From: Flavobacterium geliluteum
GTDB taxonomy: Bacteria; Bacteroidota; Bacteroidia; Flavobacteriales; Flavobacteriaceae
Direction: 5' to 3'
NCBI RefSeq assembly: GCF_017948595.1
Contig: NZ_JAGFBV010000008.1
Coordinates: forward strand, 79,741-143,740
Length of the DNA: 64,000 nt
Part shown: in pieces, positions 17,639 through 27,071 of the stretch
Layout of the letters: the number at the start of each line of letters is the position of its first letter
Numbering within the stretch: position 1 is the stretch's first letter
Translations under genes and position numbers: made by a program
The notes under the pieces: generated by a model
Seen by the model: only the letters and a program-made list of their open reading frames with translations
What the model was told of the DNA's origin: nothing
Database searches by the model: none

Positions 17639-19125
17639 TTTTAATGTATCACAAAATCCATCCTGATACACCAACCATGTGGTGGGTTTCTGTAAATGAG
17701 TTTTATAGACAGATGGTAGAATTATCAAATAAAAAGGTAGTTTATTTGAATGATTATGATTGTAAAAATGAAAATCATGTAGTAATAACTTTCGATGGTA
17801 TTTATAAAAATATATATGAATATGCATTACCTATTTTAAAACATTTTAATTATCCTTTTGAACTTTTTCTAACTTCTGATTATGTGGGATATGATAATTC
17901 TTTTGACTCAGTCGAGCCATTAACCAAGTTTACAAATTCTTTTGAATTGTTAAAACTTGTTGAAGGAGGAGGTAGATTACAATGGCATACGAAGAGTCAT
18001 CCCAACTTAAAAAATGTTAGTGATTTAGAAGTCATAATTGAAGAATTAACTGTCCCCGAAGAAATTAAAATTTTAGATATAAATGGATTCGACTGGTTTG
18101 CCTACCCACATGGAGAGTTTAATGATTTAGTTGTGAATGAAGTTAAATTAAGATTTAGAGGGGCATTATCATGTAACCAAGGGGATGAATTTGATAAATA
18201 TCGATTTAATAGACTTACAGTAGAAAACCATACTTCCTTAAAGAAAAATACCATTGCATGTATAATTCCTTGCTATAATTATGGACGGTTTTTAATTGAA
18301 GCAATTGAGTCAGTAATTAAACAAACAATTATTCCAGATGAAATATTAATCTCAGATGATTGCTCAACGGATGAAACTCAAATTATTGCGCAAGAATATG
18401 TAAAAAAATTTCCTGGATTGATAAAGTATAATAGGAATGAAACTAATCTTGGGATTGTTAAACATTTCAATGAAGCAATTAAATTAACAAAGGCAGATTT
18501 TATTTTTTTTCTAGGGGCAGATAACCGTTTATTAAGTAATTATGTTGAAGAATGTATCAAAATTCTAAATAAAAGTGAAGAAATAGGTATTGCTTATACG
18601 GATTATACTTTTTTTGGGCCAAGAGCAAAAATGGCTTATGAACTCTTACCAGATTTTAGACATTTTGGAATTATTAATAATAGTTTTTTTAAAGTTTTTT
18701 TCCCTGAAACAAATTCTCGATTTGAGTTACTGGATATTTTAAATCAGTCTAACATAATACATGGTTCTTCGATGTTTAAAAGAACAGCCTACGATAGTGT
18801 ACAAGGTTACATTCAGAGTGAGATGCCAGAGGATTATAACCTCTTTAAAAGAATTGTTGAGAAAGGTTGGGATGCTAAAAAAGCCAAAAACACTAATCTG
18901 GAATATAGACAACATAGTGATTCACAAGCTAATAATGTTCTTTTATTACAAAAACTGATGCTATTTTATAAAGATTCATATTTATCTTTAAAAAAAGAAA
19001 AGAACGATTATGAAAATAGTAAAGTTTTTCGAATTTCTTATAAGCTATATCGTTTTTATAGATTCATTAAGAGAAATTATAAGAATCCAAGGAAAATTTT
19101 TAAAAGAATTCTAAAAATAAAGTAA
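17635..19125 (+). CDS. Polysaccharide deacetylase-like / family 2 glycosyltransferase fusion
   Basis: A 496-residue two-domain protein. Residues 1-200 resemble the NodB deacetylase fold: MYHKIHP start, ITFDG at 51-55, HTKSHP at 118-123, AYPHGE at 156-161. The first motif is normally TFDDG; here the second Asp, a metal ligand, is Gly and the next residue Ile, so activity is doubtful. Residues about 206-430 are a GT2 domain (CIIPCYNYGRFL, ISDDCSTDE, FLGADNR). The tail is basic. One continuous frame, so a true fusion and not a misread junction. It overlaps the methyltransferase gene by 4 bases. Confidence 0.82.
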   Translation: MILMYHKIHPDTPTMWWVSVNEFYRQMVELSNKKVVYLNDYDCKNENHVVITFDGIYKNIYEYALPILKHFNYPFELFLTSDYVGYDNSFDSVEPLTKFTNSFELLKLVEGGGRLQWHTKSHPNLKNVSDLEVIIEELTVPEEIKILDINGFDWFAYPHGEFNDLVVNEVKLRFRGALSCNQGDEFDKYRFNRLTVENHTSLKKNTIACIIPCYNYGRFLIEAIESVIKQTIIPDEILISDDCSTDETQIIAQEYVKKFPGLIKYNRNETNLGIVKHFNEAIKLTKADFIFFLGADNRLLSNYVEECIKILNKSEEIGIAYTDYTFFGPRAKMAYELLPDFRHFGIINNSFFKVFFPETNSRFELLDILNQSNIIHGSSMFKRTAYDSVQGYIQSEMPEDYNLFKRIVEKGWDAKKAKNTNLEYRQHSDSQANNVLLLQKLMLFYKDSYLSLKKEKNDYENSKVFRISYKLYRFYRFIKRNYKNPRKIFKRILKIK

Positions 19126-19163
19126 TTCGACACTACTTTAATACTCATTTTAATAATATAAAA

Positions 19164-20147
19164 TTGAATCAAGTTACTCCATTAATATCTGTGATTGTGC
19201 CAAATTATAATCACGAGAAATTTTTAATTCAACGTTTAGATAGTATATTTAGTCAAAACTATCCTAATTTTGAAGTTATATTAATTGATGATTGTAGCTC
19301 TGATAATAGCCGAGCAATAATTTTAGAGTATGCCAAAAGAAGAGAAGTTGTTCATTGTATTATGAATGAAGTAAATTCAGGAAATACTTTTGTTCAATGG
19401 AATAAAGGAATAAATTTGGCAAGCGGAGAATATATTTGGATTGCAGAATCTGACGATTTTTGTACGAGCGATTTTCTTTATAGATTAATACAACCATTAC
19501 TAAAAGATCAAAATGTCGTGTTATCTTATTGCCAATCTAATCGAGTGGATGAAAGGGGAGAAGTTTATGGTAATTGGATTGAATATACGAAAAGATTTGA
19601 TACGTCATTGTTCAATAAAGATTTCATCTTATCTGGTAATGATTTCATTAAACGATTTTTAGTTTACCGAAATGTTATCCCTAATGCAAGTGCTGTACTT
19701 TTTAGAAAATCTAGAGTGATGGAAATAGGCCCTTTAGATGAGGATTCATATTTGAAATGTAATGGTGATTGGTTGTTTTACACGAAGTTGATTTTAAATA
19801 AAAAAATAGCCTTCCTGTCAGATTCGAAGAATAATTTTAGATTCCATTCTCAAAGTGTAATAGCTAGATCAACCAAAACTCAGAAAAGACTTGTTACTAT
19901 AGAAATACTAATAGCAATGAGAAAAACAATGATTAATTACTTTTTGAAACAAAATTCTCACGAGATTGCTTTAATAGAATTAAATAAAAAGCAAATTAGA
20001 GTTCTAAGATATGAGAAAGCGCTGTTTTTAATTAGAAATAAAGATCAAATTAAAGGTGGCTTGATTCTTTTATCTGTTTTTGATTTGTTTATCAAAGAGT
20101 ATAAATTTTATAAAAATCTGAAGTTAAAAATTAAAACTTTAATTTAA
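19164..20147 (+). CDS. Family 2 glycosyltransferase
   Basis: A 327-residue GT-A enzyme: SVIVPNYNHEKFLIQRLDSI, VILIDDCSSDNSR (nucleotide-binding Asp pair), and WIAESDDFC as the DxD-type metal site. The only credible start is TTG at 19164, since the next Met comes after the first catalytic strands. No membrane helix. Donor and acceptor unknown. It belongs to the AT-rich run of glycosyltransferases after the exporter. Confidence 0.85.
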   Translation: MNQVTPLISVIVPNYNHEKFLIQRLDSIFSQNYPNFEVILIDDCSSDNSRAIILEYAKRREVVHCIMNEVNSGNTFVQWNKGINLASGEYIWIAESDDFCTSDFLYRLIQPLLKDQNVVLSYCQSNRVDERGEVYGNWIEYTKRFDTSLFNKDFILSGNDFIKRFLVYRNVIPNASAVLFRKSRVMEIGPLDEDSYLKCNGDWLFYTKLILNKKIAFLSDSKNNFRFHSQSVIARSTKTQKRLVTIEILIAMRKTMINYFLKQNSHEIALIELNKKQIRVLRYEKALFLIRNKDQIKGGLILLSVFDLFIKEYKFYKNLKLKIKTLI

Positions 20148-20157
20148 TTCGACTACT

Positions 20158-21054
20158 GTGTTACAAATGCTGGTTTCGATAATAATTCCTGTACACAAAA
20201 CAGCCAATTTTTTTAAAATGTGTTTAGAAAGTTGTTTGGCTCAGACCTATAAAGAAATTGAAATAATAATAGCATGTAACGGGGGGTTAAGCATCCGGGA
20301 GTGTAAAGATTTTTTAAATATTGATGACGCACGAATTATTTATTTAGAAACAAAAAATGGAAGACATAATGCAAGAAACGAAGCACTATCAGTTGCTGGG
20401 GGTACTTTTGTTCAGTTTTTAGACTATGATGATTTTTTGTTCGCTAATAAATTTTCAGCTCAGATAAATTTGATAAAAGAAAATTTTAATCATCAGGTTT
20501 CAATTTCAAAGTGGAAAAAATTTAGAACAAATGTAAATGAAGATTATACTTTTCCGTTTGATCTGATGTTTGAAGAGGGAAATCTTTCTGTTGGAAGATT
20601 AATTGAAAAACTTGGTCAAAGTGGAGGATTTATTGCTACAGCTTCATGGATTGTTTCAAGAGATCTGCTTACCGGGATTGAGTGGATAGACAGTCCTAAT
20701 GATGATGCAGTTTTTTTCTCTGAGATATGCAAAAAAAATCCAAATGTGATGATGGTACCTCAGGTATTAGCGGGTTGCAGAATTCATGATGATAACACGA
20801 GTGCCATCCGATCTCAACAACAATTTGATCTTTTGTTAAAAGGCTGGAGCCATATTTCTAATAATTTAAAAGCAATAAGAGGTTTTCAAACAAATCTTTA
20901 CTTATATAAATCATATTTGTATTTGATAAGTTACTCTAAGTCAATCAAAAGATATCGCCTTTTGGAAGTAATTTGTAAAAGTGTTTTTTACGGTCTGAAA
21001 AGTGGTTTGGGTTTTAATGTCATAAGAGATCTCAGAAAGAAAATTCTTAAATGA
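20158..21054 (+). CDS. Family 2 glycosyltransferase
   Basis: A GT-A enzyme of 298 residues with VSIIIPVHKTANFFKMCLES, IIIACNGG and FLDYDDFLF (DxD-like). The frame can start at GTG 20158 or at ATG 20167, three codons on; both keep the domain whole. DIRKKILK-like basic residues close the protein. It is co-directional with its neighbours, 10 bases after the previous stop and 15 before the next start. Sugar specificity is unknown. Confidence 0.82.
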   Translation: MLQMLVSIIIPVHKTANFFKMCLESCLAQTYKEIEIIIACNGGLSIRECKDFLNIDDARIIYLETKNGRHNARNEALSVAGGTFVQFLDYDDFLFANKFSAQINLIKENFNHQVSISKWKKFRTNVNEDYTFPFDLMFEEGNLSVGRLIEKLGQSGGFIATASWIVSRDLLTGIEWIDSPNDDAVFFSEICKKNPNVMMVPQVLAGCRIHDDNTSAIRSQQQFDLLLKGWSHISNNLKAIRGFQTNLYLYKSYLYLISYSKSIKRYRLLEVICKSVFYGLKSGLGFNVIRDLRKKILK

Positions 21055-21069
21055 TTTTGATTTAAAATA

Positions 21070-22218
21070 ATGAAAAAAAAAATACTGTTATTTGGTCCAA
21101 TTGGAGATTTTGGCGGGAGAGAATTAGAAGCAGGTTTTATAGCTTCAATTCTGTCTACACAGTATGATGTTGATGTTTGTACTACCAGTGTAGTTTCTGA
21201 TCAATCACAAGTATTTGGCTTTAATAAAAATCAAAAGGTATTTTCTTTAAATGACTTATTATGTAATGATGATTTTACTATAAAAACACTTTCTTTTTTA
21301 GCTTATTTGAAAAATCGTTTTAGAGGTAGTTTTAGAAATTATGCTAATAATGTAGTCGTTAAGCGTTATTTTAAATATGATAAAAAAGTAAATAACATTC
21401 TTGAAGAATTAGTAAAACAGTATAACGCTGTACTTATATGTGCAAATTTATCTTCCAATTATATTACTGATATTGTCGCTTTTTCAAAAAAATACAATGT
21501 TAAAGTGGTTTTTAGAACGACTGGGCAAATTAAGGATATAAAGTTTGACTACCTTCATAATGTAGATTTGTTTATTCATCATTCTATTAGTAATGCTGGA
21601 AAACTCAAATTAGAAAATTATAAAATAATTGATCAATGTAGTTTCATCGAAGATAAATTACTTTCTTTAGTCAATAATAATAGCAATACTAATTTTTTGT
21701 TGCTAGGAAGATTGTCTGCCGAAAAAGGTTTTGAAGAAGCAATAGATTTTTTTATGAGATGCAAAGGAGAAATGGATAATCTTACTATTGTAGGAGACGG
21801 TGAATTAAAGGAAAAATTACAATTAAAATACGCATCATTTCCTGAAATAAAGTTTACTGGTTTTATAAAATCTGAGGATTTAGACAAAATTTTTAGTGAA
21901 ATAGATTGTTTAATTATTCCATCTTTGGAGGAGTCTGGACCTCTAGTTGGCATTGAAGCCATGGTAGCAGCAAAATCAATTATTTCGACAAAAGTGGGAG
22001 CTATGGAGGAAAGATTGCAACATACTTTAAATGATTTTTGGTTTGATATTAATGATTATAATTCATTTGAAAGAGAATTTAATAGATTTAAAAATCTTGA
22101 TTACCAATTTCTGAATGAAATAAGTCAGAGCCTTAGAAATAAGTATAAAAAAGTATATTCTATTGAATCTATTTCGATAAAATATTTAAAATCAATTGAT
22201 AAAGTTTTAGAAGCATGA
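21070..22218 (+). CDS. GT-B glycosyltransferase, family 4-like
   Basis: A 382-residue glycosyltransferase of GT-B type. The C-terminal donor domain is clear: FLLLGRLSAEKGFEEAIDFF, TIVGDGELKEKL, IPSLEESGPLVGIEAMVA (acidic donor-site segment). The N-terminal acceptor domain begins KILLFGPIGDFGGRE. No signal peptide. Its end overlaps the next start by 4 bases (ATGA). Specificity is not apparent. Confidence 0.83.
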   Translation: MKKKILLFGPIGDFGGRELEAGFIASILSTQYDVDVCTTSVVSDQSQVFGFNKNQKVFSLNDLLCNDDFTIKTLSFLAYLKNRFRGSFRNYANNVVVKRYFKYDKKVNNILEELVKQYNAVLICANLSSNYITDIVAFSKKYNVKVVFRTTGQIKDIKFDYLHNVDLFIHHSISNAGKLKLENYKIIDQCSFIEDKLLSLVNNNSNTNFLLLGRLSAEKGFEEAIDFFMRCKGEMDNLTIVGDGELKEKLQLKYASFPEIKFTGFIKSEDLDKIFSEIDCLIIPSLEESGPLVGIEAMVAAKSIISTKVGAMEERLQHTLNDFWFDINDYNSFEREFNRFKNLDYQFLNEISQSLRNKYKKVYSIESISIKYLKSIDKVLEA

Positions 22219-23216
22219 GATTAGGAATGAATCCTCAGAAAGAGGAAAAGAAAGTGATTTTGACAACCAATCATAGAATAGTAATAGTGGTGTATATTCC
22301 TAACGAAGAGGGTTTTTATAAAGATTCATTAAATGTTTTTAAACTATGTTTAGATTCATTAATAAGAACAATCAATTCTTCTGCGGCTATTACGGTAGTT
22401 AACAATGGGTCTTATGATAAGGTATCTGATATTTTACAGATCTATCTAAAAGAAAAAAAAATAGATACATTAATATCGCACAACGTAAATATTGGTAAAA
22501 TCGATGCGCAAATAGGAGCAGCAAGAGGTGCAAGAGAAAAGTATATCACACTTACAGATGCAGATATATTATTTGATTATGGATGGCAGGAAAAAGTCGA
22601 AGAAGTTTTTATGGCATTTCCTAATGCAGGATCTGTATCGCCCATACCTGTGCGAACAGGCTTATACGCAGGTACAAGTTCTGTTTTAAAGCAGATTTTA
22701 TTGAGGAAAATAAAATTTAAATTTATTCCAATACCTGAAAACTTTGAGAGCTATAATAAATTTTTAACAAGCATTAATTGGGATTTAGATGAGGATGAAA
22801 ATATTAAATGGCCAGTAGTAGAAAACAGGGGAATAACTGCAATCATTGGTAGTGCTCACCAGGTGCTTACTATAGATCGGGATATTTTGTTTACTACCTC
22901 ACCATCAAATCCGTCTTTAACTCTTGTAGGAGGTAATTCTGAACACAATTATGTAGATGTACCAATTGATAAAGCAGGAAAGCTGAGGTTGTCTACTATT
23001 CATAATTTTGCTTATCACATAGGCAATACAGTAGAAGAATGGATGCTGGATGTTCAGTCAGAAAATAAAGATTACAAAAAGAACAAAATAATAGGAAAGA
23101 CGGAAGTCTTATCAGATCTATTCAATTCAAGGTTTAGCAAAAAAAAATATGTTTTAAAAAAAATGATTGTAAAAAAAGCATTTGCATTGCTTTATGCTAA
23201 AGAACTTAAGAAGTAG
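22215..23216 (+). CDS. Family 2-like glycosyltransferase
   Basis: A 333-residue protein with a GT-A pattern: IVIVVYIPNEEGFYKDSLNV at the start of the fold, ITVVNNGSYDKV, and LTDADILFDYGW, which carries the metal-binding Asp pair. The long insert after this (near residues 140-260) is less typical of GT2. It overlaps the preceding gene by 4 bases. A second Met four codons in (22227) is a possible start. Donor unknown. Confidence 0.75.
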   Translation: MRLGMNPQKEEKKVILTTNHRIVIVVYIPNEEGFYKDSLNVFKLCLDSLIRTINSSAAITVVNNGSYDKVSDILQIYLKEKKIDTLISHNVNIGKIDAQIGAARGAREKYITLTDADILFDYGWQEKVEEVFMAFPNAGSVSPIPVRTGLYAGTSSVLKQILLRKIKFKFIPIPENFESYNKFLTSINWDLDEDENIKWPVVENRGITAIIGSAHQVLTIDRDILFTTSPSNPSLTLVGGNSEHNYVDVPIDKAGKLRLSTIHNFAYHIGNTVEEWMLDVQSENKDYKKNKIIGKTEVLSDLFNSRFSKKKYVLKKMIVKKAFALLYAKELKK

Positions 23217-23219
23217 ATA

Positions 23220-24143
23220 ATGCAAGCCAAAAAAAAGTTTTCTATCCTTATCACTACCAAAAATCGTAAGGATGATTTGGTTTTTACATTGCTGAAAATT
23301 AATTATTTATTGAGTAGGGAAGATGTAGAATGCCTTATTTGCGATGATGGCTCGGAGGATGGAACGACAGATTTTATTGAGGCAAATTATCCAAAGATTT
23401 TATTAATTAGAAATGAGAAAAGTAAAGGATTAATTTACAGCCGAAATCGGCTTTTATCGTTGGTGAGTTCTGAATATGCTATTTCTATTGATGACGACTT
23501 GCATTTTATTACTCAAAATCCGTTGGAGATTATCGAAGAAGCATTCGATAAAAATCCTAAAATAGCGCTTCTTGGTTTTAGAGTTTTTTGGAATTTGAAA
23601 GAACCGGAAATCACTTATTCTGAAGAGCACTCTCACAGAATGAAGAGCTTTGTTGGCTGCGGTCATGTATGGCGAATGAAAGCCTGGCGTGAAATTCCGG
23701 ATTATCCGGATTGGTTTATTTTTTACGGAGAAGAAGATTTTGCTTCTTATCAGTTATTCAAAAAAAACTGGGAAATACATTATTTGCCAGAAGTTTTGGT
23801 CAATCATAGAGTGGATATTAAAGGAAGAAAAAAAAACGCAGATTATACGATTCGCCTAAGGCGCTCTTTGCGATCCGGCTGGTATTTGTATTTTTTGTTT
23901 TACCCAATTCGCCATATTCCGAGGAGACTATTTTATACTATTTGGATACAGCTTAAAACAAAAGTTTTTAAAGGAGATTTTAAAGCGCTAAAAGCATTAA
24001 TTTTGGCTTTATTTGATGTAGTGATATCAATTCCGAAAATTATCAAAAATGCCAACAGATTGTCTTTAAGAGAATTCGAAAACTATCAAAATTTAGAAGA
24101 AACTAAACTGTACTGGAATCCAAAAGAAAAGGCAAAAACGTAA
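23220..24143 (+). CDS. Family 2 glycosyltransferase
   Basis: A 307-residue GT-A enzyme: FSILITTKNRKDDLVFTL, CDDGSEDGTTDF and SIDDDLHF. Later GEEDFASYQLF fits the usual acidic/catalytic loop. The C-terminal quarter is hydrophobic and basic (WYLYFLFYPIRHIPRRLFY), suggesting membrane contact. It is the last glycosyltransferase before the nonulosonic acid genes, so it might use that donor, although bacterial sialyltransferases belong to other families. Confidence 0.84.
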   Translation: MQAKKKFSILITTKNRKDDLVFTLLKINYLLSREDVECLICDDGSEDGTTDFIEANYPKILLIRNEKSKGLIYSRNRLLSLVSSEYAISIDDDLHFITQNPLEIIEEAFDKNPKIALLGFRVFWNLKEPEITYSEEHSHRMKSFVGCGHVWRMKAWREIPDYPDWFIFYGEEDFASYQLFKKNWEIHYLPEVLVNHRVDIKGRKKNADYTIRLRRSLRSGWYLYFLFYPIRHIPRRLFYTIWIQLKTKVFKGDFKALKALILALFDVVISIPKIIKNANRLSLREFENYQNLEETKLYWNPKEKAKT

Positions 24144-24153
24144 TTCTTTTTAA

Positions 24154-24825
24154 ATGAAAACCATCGCTATTATTCCTGCCCGAGGAGGTTCTAAAAGATT
24201 ACCTCAAAAAAATATAAAATTGCTTGGCGGATTGCCGTTACTGGCACACAGTATTTTATTCGCTCAGGCGAATAGCGAAATAATAGACGAAATTTATGTT
24301 TCGACGGATGATGCAGCAATAAAAAAAATAGCATTAGAAATGGGTGTCAAAGTCATGGACAGACCGAAAGCGCTTTCCGGAGATTTAGAGCCCACAGTTA
24401 CTGCGCTTAAAAATGTATTAGAGCAAATTGATGATGTTGAAAATGTAGTATTATTGCAACCCACAAATCCGTTAAGGTCAGAAAATTTGTTAAGAGAAGC
24501 TTTCGATTATTATCTGGGAAAAAAATGTGATAGTTTGTTTACAGTTAGCCAGAATCATCAAAAATTCGGCAAAATTGAAGATAAAAAATTTGTTCCTTTT
24601 AATTATAAAATCGGACAAAGAAGTCAGGATCTATTACCACTTTTTTATGAAAACGGATTATTATATATCAGCAAAGCAAAATTGATTTTAGAGGATAAAA
24701 TTATTTCAGAAAATGCTTTTCCATTCGTAATAGATCATATTTTTGCCAAAATTGATATTGACACGCAAGAGGATTTCGAATACGCCGAATATGTATTCAA
24801 TAAACATATAAAAATTAATTCATAA
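24154..24825 (+). CDS. neuA: CMP-nonulosonate (acylneuraminate) cytidylyltransferase
   Basis: A 223-residue nucleotidyltransferase activating a nine-carbon sugar acid with CTP. The signature [20 protein letters not shown] is complete, and QPTNPLR and [13 protein letters not shown] are family motifs. It is followed 8 bases later by the synthase neuB; neuC lies one gene further on. The product may be CMP-Neu5Ac or CMP-legionaminic acid; the sequence read by eye does not decide between them. Confidence 0.9.
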   Translation: MKTIAIIPARGGSKRLPQKNIKLLGGLPLLAHSILFAQANSEIIDEIYVSTDDAAIKKIALEMGVKVMDRPKALSGDLEPTVTALKNVLEQIDDVENVVLLQPTNPLRSENLLREAFDYYLGKKCDSLFTVSQNHQKFGKIEDKKFVPFNYKIGQRSQDLLPLFYENGLLYISKAKLILEDKIISENAFPFVIDHIFAKIDIDTQEDFEYAEYVFNKHIKINS

Positions 24826-24833
24826 CCTACTTT

Positions 24834-25874
24834 ATGAACCCATACATAGAAATTGCAGGAAGAAAAATAGGCCAGGATTTCCCTCCTTTGGTCATAGCAG
24901 AAATCGGAATTAATCACGAGGGCTCTTTGCAAGTGGCCAAAGAGATGGTAGATGCAGCTCATCGAGCAGGAGTTGAGGTAGTAAAACATCAGACTCATAT
25001 TGTAGAAGATGAAATGAGCGGAGCTGCCAAAAAAGTAATTCCGGGCAATGCCGATGTTTCTATTTACGAAATCATGGAACGCTGTTCTTTAAACGAAGCT
25101 GAAGAGTTAGAACTTAAAAATTATGTAGAAAGCAAAGGCATGATTTTTATTTCGACACCATTCTCCAGAGCTGCCGCAGAACGCTTAAAAAAGTTTGATA
25201 TTCCAGCTTATAAAATAGGTTCTGGAGAATGTAATAATTATCCGTTATTAGAACATATTGCTTCTTTTGGAAAGCCCGTTATTTTAAGTACAGGTATGAA
25301 TACAATAGAAAGTGTTCAGAAAGCAGTTGCTATTTTTGATAAATTCAATATTCCGGTAGCGCTTCTGCATACCACAAATTTGTACCCAACGCCAATACAT
25401 TTGGTTCGTTTTGGTGCAATGGTAGAATTGCATCAGGCATTTCCGGACAAAGTTTTTGGGTTGAGCGATCACACCCTGAATAATAATGCTTGCTTAGGTG
25501 CAGTTGCCCTTGGCGGAAGCATTTTAGAAAGGCATTTTACAGATCACATGCAAAGAACAGGCCCGGATATCGTTTGTAGTATGGATGAAAAAGCGTGTCA
25601 GGAACTTATTGTATCTTCTGCAGAAATGGCTTTAATGCGTGGCGGAACAAAAAAACCGGCTATTGAAGAACAAGTAACAATTGATTTTGCATTTGCAACT
25701 GTTTGTGCAATAGCTCCTATTAAAAAAGGCGAAGTTTTATCGAAAGAAAATATTTGGGTAAAACGCCCAGGAACGGGGAAGATTTTAGCAGAACATTTTA
25801 ATGATCTGATTGGAAAAACGGCTGCCAGAGATATTCAAAATGATGAACAATTAGATTGGGACGATATTCAATAA
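24834..25874 (+). CDS. neuB: N-acetylneuraminate / legionaminate synthase
   Basis: A 346-residue synthase condensing phosphoenolpyruvate with a hexosamine derivative. The TIM barrel carries [39 protein letters not shown] and LSDHT. A C-terminal SAF (antifreeze-like) domain begins near residue 290 ([20 protein letters not shown]). Full length. It is coupled to neuA. Substrate is ManNAc or the 6-deoxy-diamino analogue. Pseudaminate synthase is less likely, because the partner epimerase is of NeuC type. Confidence 0.9.
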   Translation: MNPYIEIAGRKIGQDFPPLVIAEIGINHEGSLQVAKEMVDAAHRAGVEVVKHQTHIVEDEMSGAAKKVIPGNADVSIYEIMERCSLNEAEELELKNYVESKGMIFISTPFSRAAAERLKKFDIPAYKIGSGECNNYPLLEHIASFGKPVILSTGMNTIESVQKAVAIFDKFNIPVALLHTTNLYPTPIHLVRFGAMVELHQAFPDKVFGLSDHTLNNNACLGAVALGGSILERHFTDHMQRTGPDIVCSMDEKACQELIVSSAEMALMRGGTKKPAIEEQVTIDFAFATVCAIAPIKKGEVLSKENIWVKRPGTGKILAEHFNDLIGKTAARDIQNDEQLDWDDIQ

Positions 25875-25908
25875 ATCCCATTCCCATTTCTAACCTAGAT
25901 TTATAATT

Positions 25909-27018
25909 TTGAAACAAAATACCCGATTAAGAGAACTTGATTTTTTAAGAGGAATCGCTATTATTCTCGTTTTAATGCGTCATCAGCAGTTATTCGACTT
26001 TACATCAAAAATGGGATGGATAGGTGTTGACTTATTTTTTGTTTTGAGTGGTTTTCTGGTTTCAGGTTTGTTATTTAAAGAATATTTGAAATTTGGCAAT
26101 ATTAAGCCGGGTTTGTTTTTAATAAGAAGAGCATTTAAAATTTATCCAATTTATTACTTAACTTATTTTTTATATCTCATACCCAAAATAATAAAACATC
26201 AATTTGAATGGTCTGGACTTTTTTCTGATCTTTTCTTTGTTCAGAATTATGTTTATGGATGGGGTTATGCTAATGTACCAAGTTGGTCTTTGGCAGTAGA
26301 GGAACATTTTTATTTTGGTTTTGCTCTGCTATTATGGTCAGTGATTAAATATAAGTGGATTGATTTAAAACAAGATTTAGCAGAAAAAATCAGCAAATTT
26401 GAAATCGTAATTTTTGTAATTATGATTGCTTGTCTAGCTTTAAGATTGATCAGCAATGTTTATTTTCAGGGAAATGGAGATAAAAATTTCACAATGTCAC
26501 ATTTGAGGATGGATTCACTTTTGGCAGGAGTTCTTGTTTCTTATTTGTATTATTTCAAAAGAGAAAAACTAAGTGTTTTCTTTAACTCAAAGAAATATCT
26601 TTTGATGTTTTTGTCAATTAGTTTAATTTTATTTACGCCTTTTATAGATTTCGAAGAATCTTTTTTTGTAAGAACATTTGGTTTCTCTTTTCTTTATATT
26701 TCATTTGCTATTTTGCTTGTTCATTTTTTATTAGATAAAGACATAAATAAGAAACTTAACAGAGTTTTTTCACGGCAATTGGTAGATATAATAAGTAAAA
26801 TTGGTTTTTCATCTTATAGTATTTATATTATTCATAGTTTTATAAATTTTCTTTTCAATTTAATAAATAATTTTGTTCTTAATAATTTATTAGGTCCAAT
26901 GATATCTTTTTTTATAACATCAATTATGAGTGTTTTAGTCGGATTGTTTATGACATTTAAAATAGAAAAATTCTTTTTAAATTATAGAGAAAAATATTTT
27001 TCAAATCGAATAAATTAA
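25909..27018 (+). CDS. Acyltransferase family 3 (OafA/NeuO-like membrane O-acyltransferase)
   Basis: A 369-residue inner-membrane protein with about ten helices. The catalytic R-x10-H signature is present at Arg14 and His25 (FLRGIAIILVLMRH), and PSWSLAVEEHFY is the second hallmark. It probably O-acetylates a sugar of the glycan. Lying between neuB and neuC, it may act on the nonulosonic acid. The start is TTG at 25909, 34 bases after neuB; no upstream ATG is available. Confidence 0.87.
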   Translation: MKQNTRLRELDFLRGIAIILVLMRHQQLFDFTSKMGWIGVDLFFVLSGFLVSGLLFKEYLKFGNIKPGLFLIRRAFKIYPIYYLTYFLYLIPKIIKHQFEWSGLFSDLFFVQNYVYGWGYANVPSWSLAVEEHFYFGFALLLWSVIKYKWIDLKQDLAEKISKFEIVIFVIMIACLALRLISNVYFQGNGDKNFTMSHLRMDSLLAGVLVSYLYYFKREKLSVFFNSKKYLLMFLSISLILFTPFIDFEESFFVRTFGFSFLYISFAILLVHFLLDKDINKKLNRVFSRQLVDIISKIGFSSYSIYIIHSFINFLFNLINNFVLNNLLGPMISFFITSIMSVLVGLFMTFKIEKFFLNYREKYFSNRIN

Positions 27019-27071
27019 TTGTTACACTTATATTCCTTTCTGATAGATTCAGGATTGTAATTTTAAAAAAA

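Noticed and set aside
21633..21962. Open frame of 109 codons on the minus strand
   Set aside because: It is antisense to the donor domain of a clear glycosyltransferase; low-complexity Ser/Pro/Lys content is typical of a shadow frame.
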